Shown here: positions 1-8,882 of the stretch, piece after piece
Layout: every line of letters starts with the position of its first letter
Numbering within the stretch: position 1 is the stretch's first letter
From: Bacteroidota bacterium
GTDB taxonomy: Bacteria > Bacteroidota > Ignavibacteria > Ignavibacteriales > Ignavibacteriaceae
Length of the DNA stretch: 64,000 nucleotides
Direction of reading: 5' to 3'
Assembly (NCBI GenBank): GCA_021824145.1
Contig: JAKALM010000001.1
Location: forward strand, 248,001-312,000
Made by a program: the position numbers and the translations under genes
Notes under the pieces: generated by a model
The model's input: the letters and a program-made list of their open reading frames with translations, nothing else
What the model was told of the DNA's origin: nothing
Database searches by the model: none

Positions 1-355
1 TTCTACTCGCGTTAGCAGGCCAATTAAAGAAATTTCAAAAGAAGCTTCAGAGTTTTTAACTAATTATGATTGGCCCGGAAATATTAGAGAATTAGAAAAC
101 GCAATTGAAAGAGCAATCGTAATTGGCAAAAAAAATGAAATTGAAGTTGAAGATCTTCCTTTCCAAATTGCTTCAATTCAAATTGATTTAGATGACGACA
201 AAAAAAGTCTTTCAGCAATCGAGAAAAGACACATCTTAAAAATTCTGAATGAAAACAAATGGAATATATCCAAGGCTGCAAGTATTTTAGAAATTGATAG
301 AGTTACATTATACAACAAGATTAATAAATTTAATCTACATCGAATTTCTAAATAA
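1..355 (+). CDS. sigma-54-dependent response regulator, C-terminal part (partial)
   Basis: Only the last ~117 codons are in the window; the gene enters from the left edge in frame 2. The visible part carries the end of an AAA+ sigma-54 activator domain, recognisable from the WPGNIRELENAIERAIV segment that closes these ATPase domains. After it come a short acidic linker and a Fis-type helix-turn-helix (about the last 45 residues, with NISKAASILEIDRVTLYNKI). Such proteins bind enhancer-like sites and remodel sigma-54 RNA polymerase. The N-terminal domain is outside the window, so whether it is a phosphorylated NtrC-type regulator or another activator cannot be said. It converges on kbl. Confidence 0.9.
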   Translation, partial: STRVSRPIKEISKEASEFLTNYDWPGNIRELENAIERAIVIGKKNEIEVEDLPFQIASIQIDLDDDKKSLSAIEKRHILKILNENKWNISKAASILEIDRVTLYNKINKFNLHRISK

Positions 356-364
356 TTCACAAAA

Positions 365-383
365 ATTTTGGAAGCTTTCAAAA
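365..383. terminator. possible bidirectional terminator hairpin
   Basis: A short inverted repeat (stem of seven pairs including one G-U, loop AGCT) lies in the 36-base gap between two convergent genes and is flanked by A- and T-rich runs. It could end both transcripts. The stem is weak, so this is tentative. Confidence 0.3.
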
Positions 384-391
384 ATCGTATT

Positions 392-1576
392 TTAAATTCC
401 GAATTCGTCTTTAACTTCTTTGAACATTTGGATTGCGAAGTCTAAATCTTCTTTAGAATGCGCAGCAGAAATTTGAACTCTAATTCTTGCGGCACCTTTG
501 GGTACAACCGGATAGAAGAATCCAATTACATAAATCCCTTTTTCAAGAAGTCTAGCAGCCATCTTTTGTGAAAGTGCAGCATCGCCAATCATAATAGGTA
601 CAATTGGATGCACACCTTGCTTAATATTTAATCCAGCTTTTGAAATTCCATCCCGGAAATATTTTGTATTTTCTTCCAGCTTATCTCTAAGATGGGTAGA
701 AGATTTTAGTAGATCTAAAACTTTTAATGATGCTGCAATTATACTTGGTGCGACAGTATTCGAAAATAAATATGGACGCGAGCGCTGACGAAGCATATCA
801 ATAATTTCTTTTCTTCCGCTTGTATAACCGCCGCTAGCACCGCCAAGTGCTTTCCCTAATGTTCCTGTAATTATATCAACTCGACCAAGAACATCGTTAT
901 ATTCATGAGTCCCTTTACCTCGTCTCCCCATAAATCCAACTGCATGAGAATCGTCTACCATTACCATTGCATTATATTTATCTGCCAGATCGCAAATGTC
1001 TTTTAACTTTGCAACAAATCCGTCCATAGAAAAAACGCCATCGGTTGCAATCAATCTAAATCGATTTGATTGGCTCACTTTTAATTTTTCTTCAAGATCA
1101 TTCATGTCGCTGTTTTTATATCTTAAACGCTGCGCTTTGCACAAGCGAATACCATCAATAATGCTTGCATGATTTAACTCATCGCTGATAACAACATCTT
1201 CTTCTGAAAGAATAGTTTCAAAAAGTCCGCCATTAGCATCGAAGCATGAAGTATAAAGAATAGTGTCTTCCGTTTCCAAAAAATCTGAAATTTTTTGTTC
1301 AAGCTCTTTATGAATTTCTTGAGTTCCGCAAATAAAACGAACTGAAGAAAGTCCGTAGCCCCATTTGTCGTAGCTTTCTTTAGCAGCTTTAATTATTTCG
1401 GGATGATTTGCCAAACCGAGATAATTATTTGCACACATATTTAAAACTTTGATTCCATCTTTAACTTCTATTCTGGCGCTTTGCGGCGAAGTTATTACTC
1501 TTTCGCGTTTAAGTAATCCTTCTCGTTCAATTTGATTTAATTGCTGAGAATAAAAATTTTTAATTTCGCTTTTCAT
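392..1576 (-). CDS. kbl: 2-amino-3-ketobutyrate CoA ligase (glycine C-acetyltransferase)
   Basis: This PLP enzyme cleaves 2-amino-3-ketobutyrate with CoA to glycine and acetyl-CoA, the second step of threonine breakdown after threonine dehydrogenase. The 394-residue length is normal for the alpha-oxoamine synthase family. Visible family marks are the [11 protein letters not shown] segment (about 207-217) and the PLP lysine in [15 protein letters not shown], Lys242 by count. It lies about 100 bases downstream of tdh on the same strand, so the two very likely form a tdh-kbl operon; this pairing separates it from the related AONS/BioF and ALAS enzymes. It probably acts in the cytoplasm. Confidence 0.95.
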   Translation of the reverse strand: MKSEIKNFYSQQLNQIEREGLLKRERVITSPQSARIEVKDGIKVLNMCANNYLGLANHPEIIKAAKESYDKWGYGLSSVRFICGTQEIHKELEQKISDFLETEDTILYTSCFDANGGLFETILSEEDVVISDELNHASIIDGIRLCKAQRLRYKNSDMNDLEEKLKVSQSNRFRLIATDGVFSMDGFVAKLKDICDLADKYNAMVMVDDSHAVGFMGRRGKGTHEYNDVLGRVDIITGTLGKALGGASGGYTSGRKEIIDMLRQRSRPYLFSNTVAPSIIAASLKVLDLLKSSTHLRDKLEENTKYFRDGISKAGLNIKQGVHPIVPIMIGDAALSQKMAARLLEKGIYVIGFFYPVVPKGAARIRVQISAAHSKEDLDFAIQMFKEVKDEFGI

Positions 1577-1683
1577 TTTAATTACCTTTCACAGAAATAT
1601 TTTTTTACATTTTACTTTTGGCAAAAATTTCAAATTGATTATTGATAAAATTGTTTTCTCATCAACAATTAATATTGAAAAAA

Positions 1684-2718
1684 TTATAACCAGTTTAGAA
1701 TAATTTTTCCTGAATTGCCGGATCTCATTAATTCAAATCCTTCGTTAAAATGTTCAAAGTGAAAATGATTTGTAATAATTGGAGAAATATCTAAACCAGT
1801 TTGAATCATGACCGTCATCTTATACCAAGTTTCAAACATTTCTCTTCCGTAAATTCCTTTTAAAGTTAATCCGTTGAATACAACAGTTTCCCAATTTATC
1901 CCCGCGTTTGATGGCAGAATACCAAGCAAAGCAACTTTACCGCCATGACACATAACAGACAACATACTTTTTAAAGCTTCAATATTTCCAGACATTTCTA
2001 ATCCAACATCGAAACCTTCTTTCATTCCTAATTCATTAATTACATCTGTTAACTTTTCTTTCTTAACATCAACGGTTCTTGTTACGCCCATTTTTTTAGC
2101 AAGCTCTAGCCTATTTGGATTTACATCTGTAATAACAACATAACGGGCGCCAGAATGTTTTGCGATTGCTGCCGCCATAATTCCTATTGGTCCGGCACCG
2201 GTAATTAAAACATCTTCGCCAAGCAAATCAAATGATAGAGCAGTGTGTGTGGCATTTCCAAATGGATCGAAGATTGAAAAAATATCTTCTGGAATAGAAG
2301 GATCGCAGTGCCAAACATTTGAAACTGGAATACTTAAATATTCTGCAAAACATCCGGGGCGATTTACGCCAACGCCTTTTGTATTTGGGCAGAGATGTCT
2401 TCTTCCCGCTCGGCAGTTACGGCAATGTCCGCATACAATATGACCTTCTCCGCTGACCAGCTCACCAATTTTAACATCATGAACATTACTGCCAATTGCT
2501 TCAATTGTCCCAACATATTCATGCCCAACAACCATCGGAACAGGAATTGTTTTTTGTGCCCATTCGTCCCAATTGTAAATATGAACATCAGTTCCGCAAA
2601 TTGAAGTTTTGTGAATTTTAATTAATACATCATTTATACCTATTTCTGGAACTGGAACTTCATCAAGCCATAAACCAGGTTCAGCAAATTTTTTTACAAG
2701 TGCTTTCATCTTTTTCAT
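1684..2718 (-). CDS. tdh: L-threonine 3-dehydrogenase
   Basis: This zinc-dependent medium-chain dehydrogenase oxidises L-threonine to 2-amino-3-ketobutyrate with NAD+, supplying Kbl. The 344-residue protein shows the catalytic-zinc region (Cys41 in [20 protein letters not shown] with His66/Glu67), the four-cysteine structural-zinc loop (Cys96, 99, 102, 110) and the Rossmann GAGPIG motif near residue 175. The [16 protein letters not shown] stretch is closely typical of bacterial Tdh. The start may be the first or the fourth residue (MKKM-KAL); the family usually begins MKAL. It is the upstream gene of the tdh-kbl pair. Its role is threonine catabolism, or glycine supply when run forward. Confidence 0.95.
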   Translation of the reverse strand: MKKMKALVKKFAEPGLWLDEVPVPEIGINDVLIKIHKTSICGTDVHIYNWDEWAQKTIPVPMVVGHEYVGTIEAIGSNVHDVKIGELVSGEGHIVCGHCRNCRAGRRHLCPNTKGVGVNRPGCFAEYLSIPVSNVWHCDPSIPEDIFSIFDPFGNATHTALSFDLLGEDVLITGAGPIGIMAAAIAKHSGARYVVITDVNPNRLELAKKMGVTRTVDVKKEKLTDVINELGMKEGFDVGLEMSGNIEALKSMLSVMCHGGKVALLGILPSNAGINWETVVFNGLTLKGIYGREMFETWYKMTVMIQTGLDISPIITNHFHFEHFNEGFELMRSGNSGKIILNWL

Positions 2719-2897
2719 TTTAAATCCTTTTGAAATATAAATTCAGTTTATTGAAGCAATATTAAAAACTATAAAACATTATGATTGTGATATGAAAATT
2801 AGAGATATGAAAATTAAACAACAACCAAATTTTTAAATTAAGCTGAGCTTTAATTTCTGGAAGTACAAAAATTTGCTTAAGATATATTGAAGTAAGT

Positions 2898-3311
2898 TTA
2901 AATAATGGATAAAAGAGCAAATTCAGAATTTAACTGATTTGCTGATGATTCTTTAATCTTTTTCATTTTGTGATTAAACCAATCGCTATTTAAATCATTT
3001 TCAATAGCAGTACTAAGAAGCCATGAAATTTCAATATCAGAAACCATATTATCTGCAAATGCAAGTTTAAGCCCATCTGAAATAAAAGATTCAGCAATTT
3101 TTCTATCCGAAAATTTTATAGGAGTTTCATTTATATATTTATTAGAAAGAAGATTTCTAATTGTGTCTTCAGAAAAATCTTTGGCAAAACCTAATTTGTC
3201 AGCAATACTTTTTAAAATTTTCTTTTCTTGTTCAGTTAATTGTTTATCTTTTTTTGCAACAATTAAAAGCCCTTTTAAATAATTACTTTTATCTAATTGT
3301 GGTAATTCCAT
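2898..3311 (-). CDS. TerB-like small helical protein (hypothetical)
   Basis: The 137-residue protein appears all-helical and soluble. Its first half (KGLLIVAKKDKQLTEQEKKI) resembles the acidic helical repeat of TerB/DjlA-N domains, which carry conserved acidic residues around a possible metal site. The second half repeats the theme (KLAFADNMVSDIEISWL). There is no signal peptide or membrane segment. It stands alone, about 180 bases upstream of tdh on the same strand and divergent from the M14 peptidase. The function is unknown. The TerB assignment is from pattern only and should not be read as tellurite resistance. Confidence 0.6.
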   Translation of the reverse strand: MELPQLDKSNYLKGLLIVAKKDKQLTEQEKKILKSIADKLGFAKDFSEDTIRNLLSNKYINETPIKFSDRKIAESFISDGLKLAFADNMVSDIEISWLLSTAIENDLNSDWFNHKMKKIKESSANQLNSEFALLSII

Positions 3312-3441
3312 TTAAAACTATTTTTTATTTTGTTGTATAAATTATATAAAATTTTTTAAACTCTAATATATTTTGATAGTAAATAATCGAATGTTGTTCC
3401 GTTAAATTAAATTTAATTGAAAATTATTGCTTGGTGAGAAT

Positions 3442-5208
3442 ATGAAACAACTAAACTTCTTTATTTTCATAAATATTTTTTTAATCTTCACAAATGTTGA
3501 ATATTCACAATCGAAAATTAATAACAATTGGAAAACGAAATTTGAAAGATCAAATTATCTTCAAACTGAAAATTATAAAGAAACAATTGAATACTTTAAA
3601 AAAATTGAAAGCCACTCAAACTATGCAAAGTTAACAGTATTTGGAGTTTCGCCGCAAGGAAGAAATTTATACTGCTTAATTGTCTCGAAAGACCATGCAT
3701 TTACACCTGCCCAAGCAAAGAAAACCGGAAAGCCAATTATTTTTATAGAAAATGGAATTCATGCCGGAGAAATTGAAGGGAAAGATGCTTCGATGATTTT
3801 GCTTAGAGAAATTTTAATTACACAAGAAAAACAAAATCTTCTTGATAATGTTATTCTAATGATTGTTCCTATCTTTAATGTTGATGGGCATGAACGTTTT
3901 GGAAAATATAATCGGATAAATCAAAATGGACCAGAAGAAATGGGTTGGCGAACGACAGCGCAAAATTTAAATCTGAACCGTGATTGGATGAAAGCAGATG
4001 CACCAGAAATGCAATCTATGCTAGAATTATTATCTAAATGGCAGCCAGATTTTTTAGTAGATTCTCATACAACAGACGGCGCTGATTATCAATATACAAT
4101 TACCTATGCAATGGAAAAATTTAGAAATATGAATTTTCTAACTCGGCATTGGATTAAAGAAAAATTTATTCCTTTTATGGAAAAGAAAGTTGAGGATGCT
4201 GGTTATTTTGTTGCGCCATATCTAGAATTTAAAGACAGAGATTGGACGAAAGGGATTATCGATTGGGCGGCAACTCCAAGATTTTCCCAAGGTTATTGGG
4301 CACTTCAAAATAGACCAGGATTGCTGATTGAAACACATATGCTCAAGCCGTATAAAGACAGAGTCTTTTCTACAAAAGCAATGTTTGAGGCAGTAATTGA
4401 ATATGCAAATAATCATCCGAAAGAATTAATAGAATTAAATAAAAAAGCAGACGAGAATACCATTGAAAAATATGGAAAACAGAAATCCTATTTACCAGTA
4501 AGCTTTAAATTGTCTGATGAACATTCTACTTTCTTTTTCAGAGGAATAAAATCAATATCAGATTCTAGCTGGATCTCGGGAACGATTAAAACAGTTTATA
4601 CCGGAGAAAAGATTGATCGTGAAATTCCATATTATAATGAAATGGATGTTATTGGTTCAGTCGATGTTCCTAAATCATATTTAATTCCAAAAGAGTGGAA
4701 AGAAATTGTTGATAGAATTAAGCTGCATGGTATCAAAGTAACTAAGCTTAAAACTCCACAAAAATTTATTGTGACAAAATATAAATTTAAAGATATTAAA
4801 CTTGCATGCAGTTCTTATGAAGGCAGACAAACTGTTAATTGCGGCTACGATGAATTTAAAGATACGGTTACTCTGCCAAAAGGAACATTTTTAATTAATA
4901 CAAACCAAAGAATGCTTAGAGTGATAGTAAACTTGTTGGAGCCAAAATCCGAAGATTCATTTCTGAGATGGGGATTCTTCAATTCAATCTTTGAGCGGAA
5001 AGAATATTTTGAAAATTATGTAATGGAAAAAGTCGCATTACAAATGATGAAAGAAAATCCCACACTTAAAAAAGAATTTGAACAAAGATTATTGACAGAT
5101 GAAAAGTTTAGAAAAAATCCGCGCGAAAGACTAAATTTCTTTTATGAACGATCACCTTATTATGATAAGGAATTTAATATCTATCCAATAATGAGGGTTG
5201 AAATGTAA
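3442..5208 (+). CDS. secreted M14-family zinc carboxypeptidase
   Basis: This predicted exported metallocarboxypeptidase has 588 residues. The N-terminus has a signal peptide (lysine, a hydrophobic run to about residue 20, then a polar SQS cleavage region). The catalytic domain shows the zinc motif HAGE (His107, Glu110), the N-x-NRD substrate-binding signature around residues 176-181 and the third zinc ligand His209 in VDSHTTDGADYQ. A later LLIETHMLKPY segment holds a candidate catalytic glutamate. The C-terminal ~200 residues are an added region with no recognised domain. I chose the ATG preceded by GGTGAG; an in-frame TTG lies five codons upstream. It probably degrades peptides in the periplasm or outside the cell. 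Confidence 0.88.
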   Translation: MKQLNFFIFINIFLIFTNVEYSQSKINNNWKTKFERSNYLQTENYKETIEYFKKIESHSNYAKLTVFGVSPQGRNLYCLIVSKDHAFTPAQAKKTGKPIIFIENGIHAGEIEGKDASMILLREILITQEKQNLLDNVILMIVPIFNVDGHERFGKYNRINQNGPEEMGWRTTAQNLNLNRDWMKADAPEMQSMLELLSKWQPDFLVDSHTTDGADYQYTITYAMEKFRNMNFLTRHWIKEKFIPFMEKKVEDAGYFVAPYLEFKDRDWTKGIIDWAATPRFSQGYWALQNRPGLLIETHMLKPYKDRVFSTKAMFEAVIEYANNHPKELIELNKKADENTIEKYGKQKSYLPVSFKLSDEHSTFFFRGIKSISDSSWISGTIKTVYTGEKIDREIPYYNEMDVIGSVDVPKSYLIPKEWKEIVDRIKLHGIKVTKLKTPQKFIVTKYKFKDIKLACSSYEGRQTVNCGYDEFKDTVTLPKGTFLINTNQRMLRVIVNLLEPKSEDSFLRWGFFNSIFERKEYFENYVMEKVALQMMKENPTLKKEFEQRLLTDEKFRKNPRERLNFFYERSPYYDKEFNIYPIMRVEM

Positions 5209-5224
5209 TCTATAAGATTTAATA

Positions 5225-5968
5225 TTAAATCATTTCGTAGATTTTTTCTTCTTTAAAAGAAAACATCTCGGGAAATTTTTCCATTACAGCTAATCCAATC
5301 ATTCGCGCTGCTCTATCGTATGATATTTGTCCGGTATTTATAATCATATGATAGAGGAGAGGATCTTCTATATTTTTATTAAAATATTTGTTAAAATAAT
5401 TTTTTCTGGCAATATCTTCCTTTTTTATAAACTCAATAGCTTCCTTTCTAGAAAGATTATAAATTTCTTCAACGTGAGGAATTCTTGTTTCAATTGGCGC
5501 AACAAGTCTTACATGGAATGTGTTCTTTAATCTTGCAGTTACAACATTTGCGGCTCGCCCGACAATTATAACATTTCCTTTTTGAGCTAGCTGGATTATT
5601 GTGCTTGAAGTTTTGCTTACTAAAATCCATGCGTGAGGATGAATTCCAAATAATTCATTCATGGTGGATTTTAATTCGGAAAGCTTGTCTTCAACCAAAT
5701 ACTTCTCTAGCTTTTGCGGCAAGTGATGATCTTCAAGCACTTTTTCAATCAAATTTTTATCAAACATTGTCCATGGCACAGAGTTCGCTTCGGAATATGG
5801 TTGAAAAAATTCAACTAAAGCTTCGCCCACTTTATCTGCGCCTGCACCTGTTTCCCTAGAGAATGTAATGCATGGCCCTGGTTTTAAATTCTTACGGCTT
5901 TGATCTGAATCTTTTGAATGAGATTCGATATAGAGTTTTGCTTTTTCTAATGCACCCTTTACTATCAT
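5225..5968 (-). CDS. cytidylate kinase-like family protein
   Basis: The 247-residue protein belongs by pattern to the cytidylate-kinase-2 group (P-loop NMP-kinase fold). A modified nucleotide-binding segment, SRETGAGADKVGEALVEF, lies at about residues 37-54, followed by the MFDKNLIEKVLEDHHLP region and an R-x-x-A-R-x-N-Y-like lid (EDIARKNYFNKYF). The start is fixed by an excellent ribosome-binding site, GGAGG seven bases before the ATG; a longer frame with 13 extra residues exists but has no such site. Substrate specificity cannot be inferred; members of this group are distinct from the canonical Cmk. It converges with the M14 peptidase gene, 16 bases away. Confidence 0.8.
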   Translation of the reverse strand: MIVKGALEKAKLYIESHSKDSDQSRKNLKPGPCITFSRETGAGADKVGEALVEFFQPYSEANSVPWTMFDKNLIEKVLEDHHLPQKLEKYLVEDKLSELKSTMNELFGIHPHAWILVSKTSSTIIQLAQKGNVIIVGRAANVVTARLKNTFHVRLVAPIETRIPHVEEIYNLSRKEAIEFIKKEDIARKNYFNKYFNKNIEDPLLYHMIINTGQISYDRAARMIGLAVMEKFPEMFSFKEEKIYEMI

Positions 5969-6212
5969 ATGATCGCCTCCATTTTTTAATGAATTATCAT
6001 TAAGCATTATGAGGAATCAAATTATCTAATTATAATTTAATCAAAATTTTATTTAAGGTGAATATAAAATTGTCTGCACTTTTTTAATGTTCAATTATTT
6101 CTCTCAAAAATTTATTGTAAATTACTTATAGGAAATTTTGTTAATCGGAAAATTTTAATTGTTCTTTCCGGGAAAAAATATAAATAGTCAATACATAAGG
6201 GAGAAATCAATT

Positions 6213-7604
6213 ATGGAATATAGAGTTGAAACAGACAGCATGGGCGAAATTAAAGTCCCAACTGATAAATATTACGGAGCACAAACTGCCCGTTCATTAA
6301 TGAATTTTAAAATTGGCGGAGAAAGATTTCCAAGAGAAATAATTCGCGCTCTTGGGATTTTAAAAAAAGCAGCAGCACTTACAAATAAAGAACTTGGAAT
6401 CTTACCTGCAGATAAAGCAGATCTGATTGTAAAAGCTGCCGATGAAGTAATTGAAGGTAAACTTGATGGACACTTTCCACTCGTTGTTTGGCAAACAGGC
6501 AGCGGTACACAGACTAACATGAATGCAAATGAAGTTATTTCTAATCGTGCTATCGAGCTTTCGGGCGGACGAATGGGAAGCAAAAAACCAATTCATCCAA
6601 ATGATGATGTTAACAAAGCTCAATCCTCCAATGATACTTTTCCAACTGCAATGCACATTGCTGCCGTTGAAGAAATTCATCGCCGTTTGATTCCAATGGT
6701 AACTAAATTGAAAGAAGCATTTGCAGAAAAATCAAATGAGTTTAAAAGTATTATCAAAATTGGAAGAACACATTTGATGGATGCAACTCCACTAACACTT
6801 GGCCAAGAATTTTCTGGTTATGTTCAGCAATTGACAAACGGACTTGAAAGAATTAATTCATGCCTTCCGCATTTGTATGAATTAGCTTTAGGCGGAACAG
6901 CAGTTGGAACCGGATTAAACACTCATCCCGAATTTGCAGTAAAAGCAGCCGCAAAAATTTCTGAACTTACTGGAAAACCATTTGTTTCTGCAAGAAATAA
7001 ATTTGAAGCATTGGCTGCACACGATGCTTTAGTTGAAACGAGTGGAGTTTTAAAAACTTTAGCTGCTTCGTTAATGAAAATTGCCAATGATATTCGTTGG
7101 CTTGGTTCTGGGCCGCGCTCCGGCATAGGCGAATTACTTCTACCTGAAAATGAACCGGGAAGTTCAATTATGCCTGGAAAAGTTAATCCAACACAGTCAG
7201 AAGCAATGACGATGGTTTGTGCTCAGGTTTTTGGAAACGATACAACAGTTACAATTGCTGGTGCAAGCGGTAACTTTGAATTAAATGTTTTTAAACCGGT
7301 TATAATTTTTAATGTGCTGCAGTCAATAAAACTTTTAGCTGATGCTTGTGAAAGCTTTACAGATAATTGTGTTGTTGGAATTCAAGCAAACGAAATTAAT
7401 CTAAAGAAAAATCTTGAAAATTCTTTGATGCTTGTGACTGCTTTAAATCCACACATTGGTTATGATAATGCGGCAAAAGTTGCGAAGAAAGCACACAAAG
7501 AAAATAAAACCTTAAAGGAAGCAGCCATTGAATTGAATCTTCTAACAGCGGAAAAATTTGATGAAGTTGTCCGTCCCGAAAAAATGATTGGGCCGAAAGC
7601 TTAA
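6213..7604 (+). CDS. fumC: class II fumarate hydratase
   Basis: This TCA-cycle enzyme interconverts fumarate and L-malate as a cofactor-free tetramer. The 463-residue length is typical. The N-terminal [19 protein letters not shown] segment separates FumC from aspartase, which reads YGIHSLRA instead. The superfamily signature [11 protein letters not shown] is at residues 316-326, carrying the catalytic serine loop, and the [21 protein letters not shown] block is present. The start is the ATG eight bases after GGGAG; an 18-codon upstream extension was rejected. A second member of the superfamily, the aspartase, lies 11 kb away. Confidence 0.96.
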   Translation: MEYRVETDSMGEIKVPTDKYYGAQTARSLMNFKIGGERFPREIIRALGILKKAAALTNKELGILPADKADLIVKAADEVIEGKLDGHFPLVVWQTGSGTQTNMNANEVISNRAIELSGGRMGSKKPIHPNDDVNKAQSSNDTFPTAMHIAAVEEIHRRLIPMVTKLKEAFAEKSNEFKSIIKIGRTHLMDATPLTLGQEFSGYVQQLTNGLERINSCLPHLYELALGGTAVGTGLNTHPEFAVKAAAKISELTGKPFVSARNKFEALAAHDALVETSGVLKTLAASLMKIANDIRWLGSGPRSGIGELLLPENEPGSSIMPGKVNPTQSEAMTMVCAQVFGNDTTVTIAGASGNFELNVFKPVIIFNVLQSIKLLADACESFTDNCVVGIQANEINLKKNLENSLMLVTALNPHIGYDNAAKVAKKAHKENKTLKEAAIELNLLTAEKFDEVVRPEKMIGPKA

Positions 7605-7609
7605 TATGC

Positions 7610-7638
7610 GTAGGACTCGCATCCAAAGCGAGTCTTAC
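7610..7638. repeat. REP-like hairpin after fumC
   Basis: An 11-bp inverted repeat with one G-U pair (GTAGGACTCGC / GCGAGTCTTAC) encloses the seven-base loop ATCCAAA. It is GC-rich against an AT-rich background and begins six bases after the fumC stop. No T-run follows, so a factor-independent terminator is less likely than a dispersed palindromic element or an RNA-stabilising hairpin. Only one copy is seen here. Confidence 0.55.
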
Positions 7639-7684
7639 TTATTCATTATGATCGACACTGAAACTTAAAAAATTAACAATAAAA

Positions 7685-7786
7685 ATGTTTGTAGAACCAG
7701 CCATATACCGTTGGTGCGCATGCGGACTTTCAATCACTCAACTATTTTGCGATGGAATCAAAAATCATATTGAGGGTAAATCTTGA
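7685..7786 (+). CDS. mini CDGSH-type iron-sulfur-like ORF, degenerate
   Basis: A 33-codon frame reads MFVEPAIYRWCACGL, then SITQLFCDG and IKNHIEGKS. It matches the layout of bacterial CDGSH proteins, whose 2Fe-2S cluster is held by C-x-C, a third Cys and a His in CDGSH. Three cysteines and CDG are kept, but SH is replaced by IKNH, moving the histidine by two residues, and the spacer normally found between the N-terminal M-x-x-P segment and the first Cys is missing. An in-frame stop lies 12 codons upstream. No ribosome-binding site is evident. It may be a decayed gene or a very small functional peptide. Its stop overlaps the TTG start of the next gene. Confidence 0.5.
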   Translation: MFVEPAIYRWCACGLSITQLFCDGIKNHIEGKS

Positions 7787-8460
7787 ATAATTGGAATGGA
7801 TTACTTTCGCTTTTCATTGCCTGTATAGAATTTATTCTAATAATAAACCTTCTTGTTTTTGCTGAAAAAAATAAAATCAATTTGCTTATAATTATTTTAG
7901 TTGCATTGTTGATGGGCTATCAGATTTTAGAGTTCTTAATGTGTACTCTGAATCTTAACTACTCTTACATGGTTTATTTTTCTATAGTTATTATTTCATT
8001 TCTTCCACCGCTCAATTTTTATTTCATATTTAAATATTTTGGAATTGATAAATCATATTTGAAGTTAATCTTTTTTCCTTCCATTGCTTTGGCAATCTAT
8101 TATTATTTTGTAATTAATAAATTTGCAGTAACAGCGTGCTCAGTTTTGTATGCATCGTATAACTATCCTTTGGGTTGGTTGTATGCAATATTTTATTATT
8201 TGCCGATACTTGTTGTTATAATTTTCCTTTTAATAATTAAAGACAAACAGAAAAATGATCAAGAAAAGAAAAAAGCTAATACATTATTAGGCGGTTTAAT
8301 TTTTATTTCACTTCCTGTTATTGCTGCATTTGTTTTGTCCATATTTCATAAATATCAACTGCTGGAAGTTATTGAAAGTGTAATGTGTAAATTTGCTTTT
8401 GTTTACGCAATATGTCTTTCATATTTTGCATTGATGAATAAGAGAATTTTAAATGAATGA
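7783..8460 (+). CDS. multi-pass membrane protein, about 7 TM (unknown)
   Basis: The 225-residue protein is almost entirely hydrophobic, with about seven membrane helices separated by short loops and one charged cytoplasmic-type loop (KDKQKNDQEKKK, near residue 160). The arrangement recalls the 7TM sensor modules placed before some histidine kinases, but no signalling domain follows. I take the TTG start because GAGGG lies six bases upstream and the TTG overlaps the stop of the preceding mini-ORF (TTGA), implying translational coupling. The end overlaps the next gene by eight bases. No function can be assigned. Confidence 0.7.
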   Translation: MNNWNGLLSLFIACIEFILIINLLVFAEKNKINLLIIILVALLMGYQILEFLMCTLNLNYSYMVYFSIVIISFLPPLNFYFIFKYFGIDKSYLKLIFFPSIALAIYYYFVINKFAVTACSVLYASYNYPLGWLYAIFYYLPILVVIIFLLIIKDKQKNDQEKKKANTLLGGLIFISLPVIAAFVLSIFHKYQLLEVIESVMCKFAFVYAICLSYFALMNKRILNE

Positions 8461-8785
8461 AGTTATTTTAAATATTTATTTAATTATAAATTCTGGTTTT
8501 GTAAGCGAATTTCGAGCTGTTGCTTATGAGATGGAAGGCGGCGACGATAACAAAATTAAATTTTTAAAAAGTAAAGTAGTTGAAGATTTTCCCCGCTCAT
8601 ATAAATTTGATGCGCCGACAAATAAATTGGGAAAATTCATGAAATATCCAAAATTTGCAAAGCTTGAAAAACAAGGTATGCAGTATCAATTGTTTGAAGA
8701 AATATTTGAAAATTTCAATGTCCCTCAAAATCCATTAATTTGTGTTACGCCGGTTGTTGATGGAAGAATCTTAGCCGAAAACTAA
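8453..8785 (+). CDS. hypothetical protein, 110 residues
   Basis: The start ATG overlaps the end of the membrane-protein gene (ATGAATGA), so the two are probably co-translated. The protein is soluble and mixed alpha/beta, with a first strand EVILNIYLIINSGF, a basic middle and a C-terminal strand ICVTPVVDGRILAEN. No catalytic motif or known family was recognised. The tight coupling suggests a partner of the 7TM protein. It ends about 100 bases before the GH31 gene. Confidence 0.65.
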   Translation: MNEVILNIYLIINSGFVSEFRAVAYEMEGGDDNKIKFLKSKVVEDFPRSYKFDAPTNKLGKFMKYPKFAKLEKQGMQYQLFEEIFENFNVPQNPLICVTPVVDGRILAEN

Positions 8786-8882
8786 TCAAAAAATTTCATA
8801 ATAATGTGAATTCAAAAATTTGAAAGTTCAAGATAAAATTTATGTTTTGGATATTTGAAGTAGAAATTAGAAAGTTTTAAAA

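Noticed and set aside
1601-1683. Small inverted repeat AATTGTT / AACAATT between tdh and kbl
   Set aside because: Short AT-only stem of a kind expected by chance in this base composition; noted but not called a terminator.
2898-3311. Tellurite resistance function for the TerB-like protein
   Set aside because: No other ter genes are nearby, and the domain occurs in many unrelated contexts.
6159-6212. N-terminal extension of fumC
   Set aside because: The family begins at [16 protein letters not shown] precedes that ATG and the extension has no family similarity.
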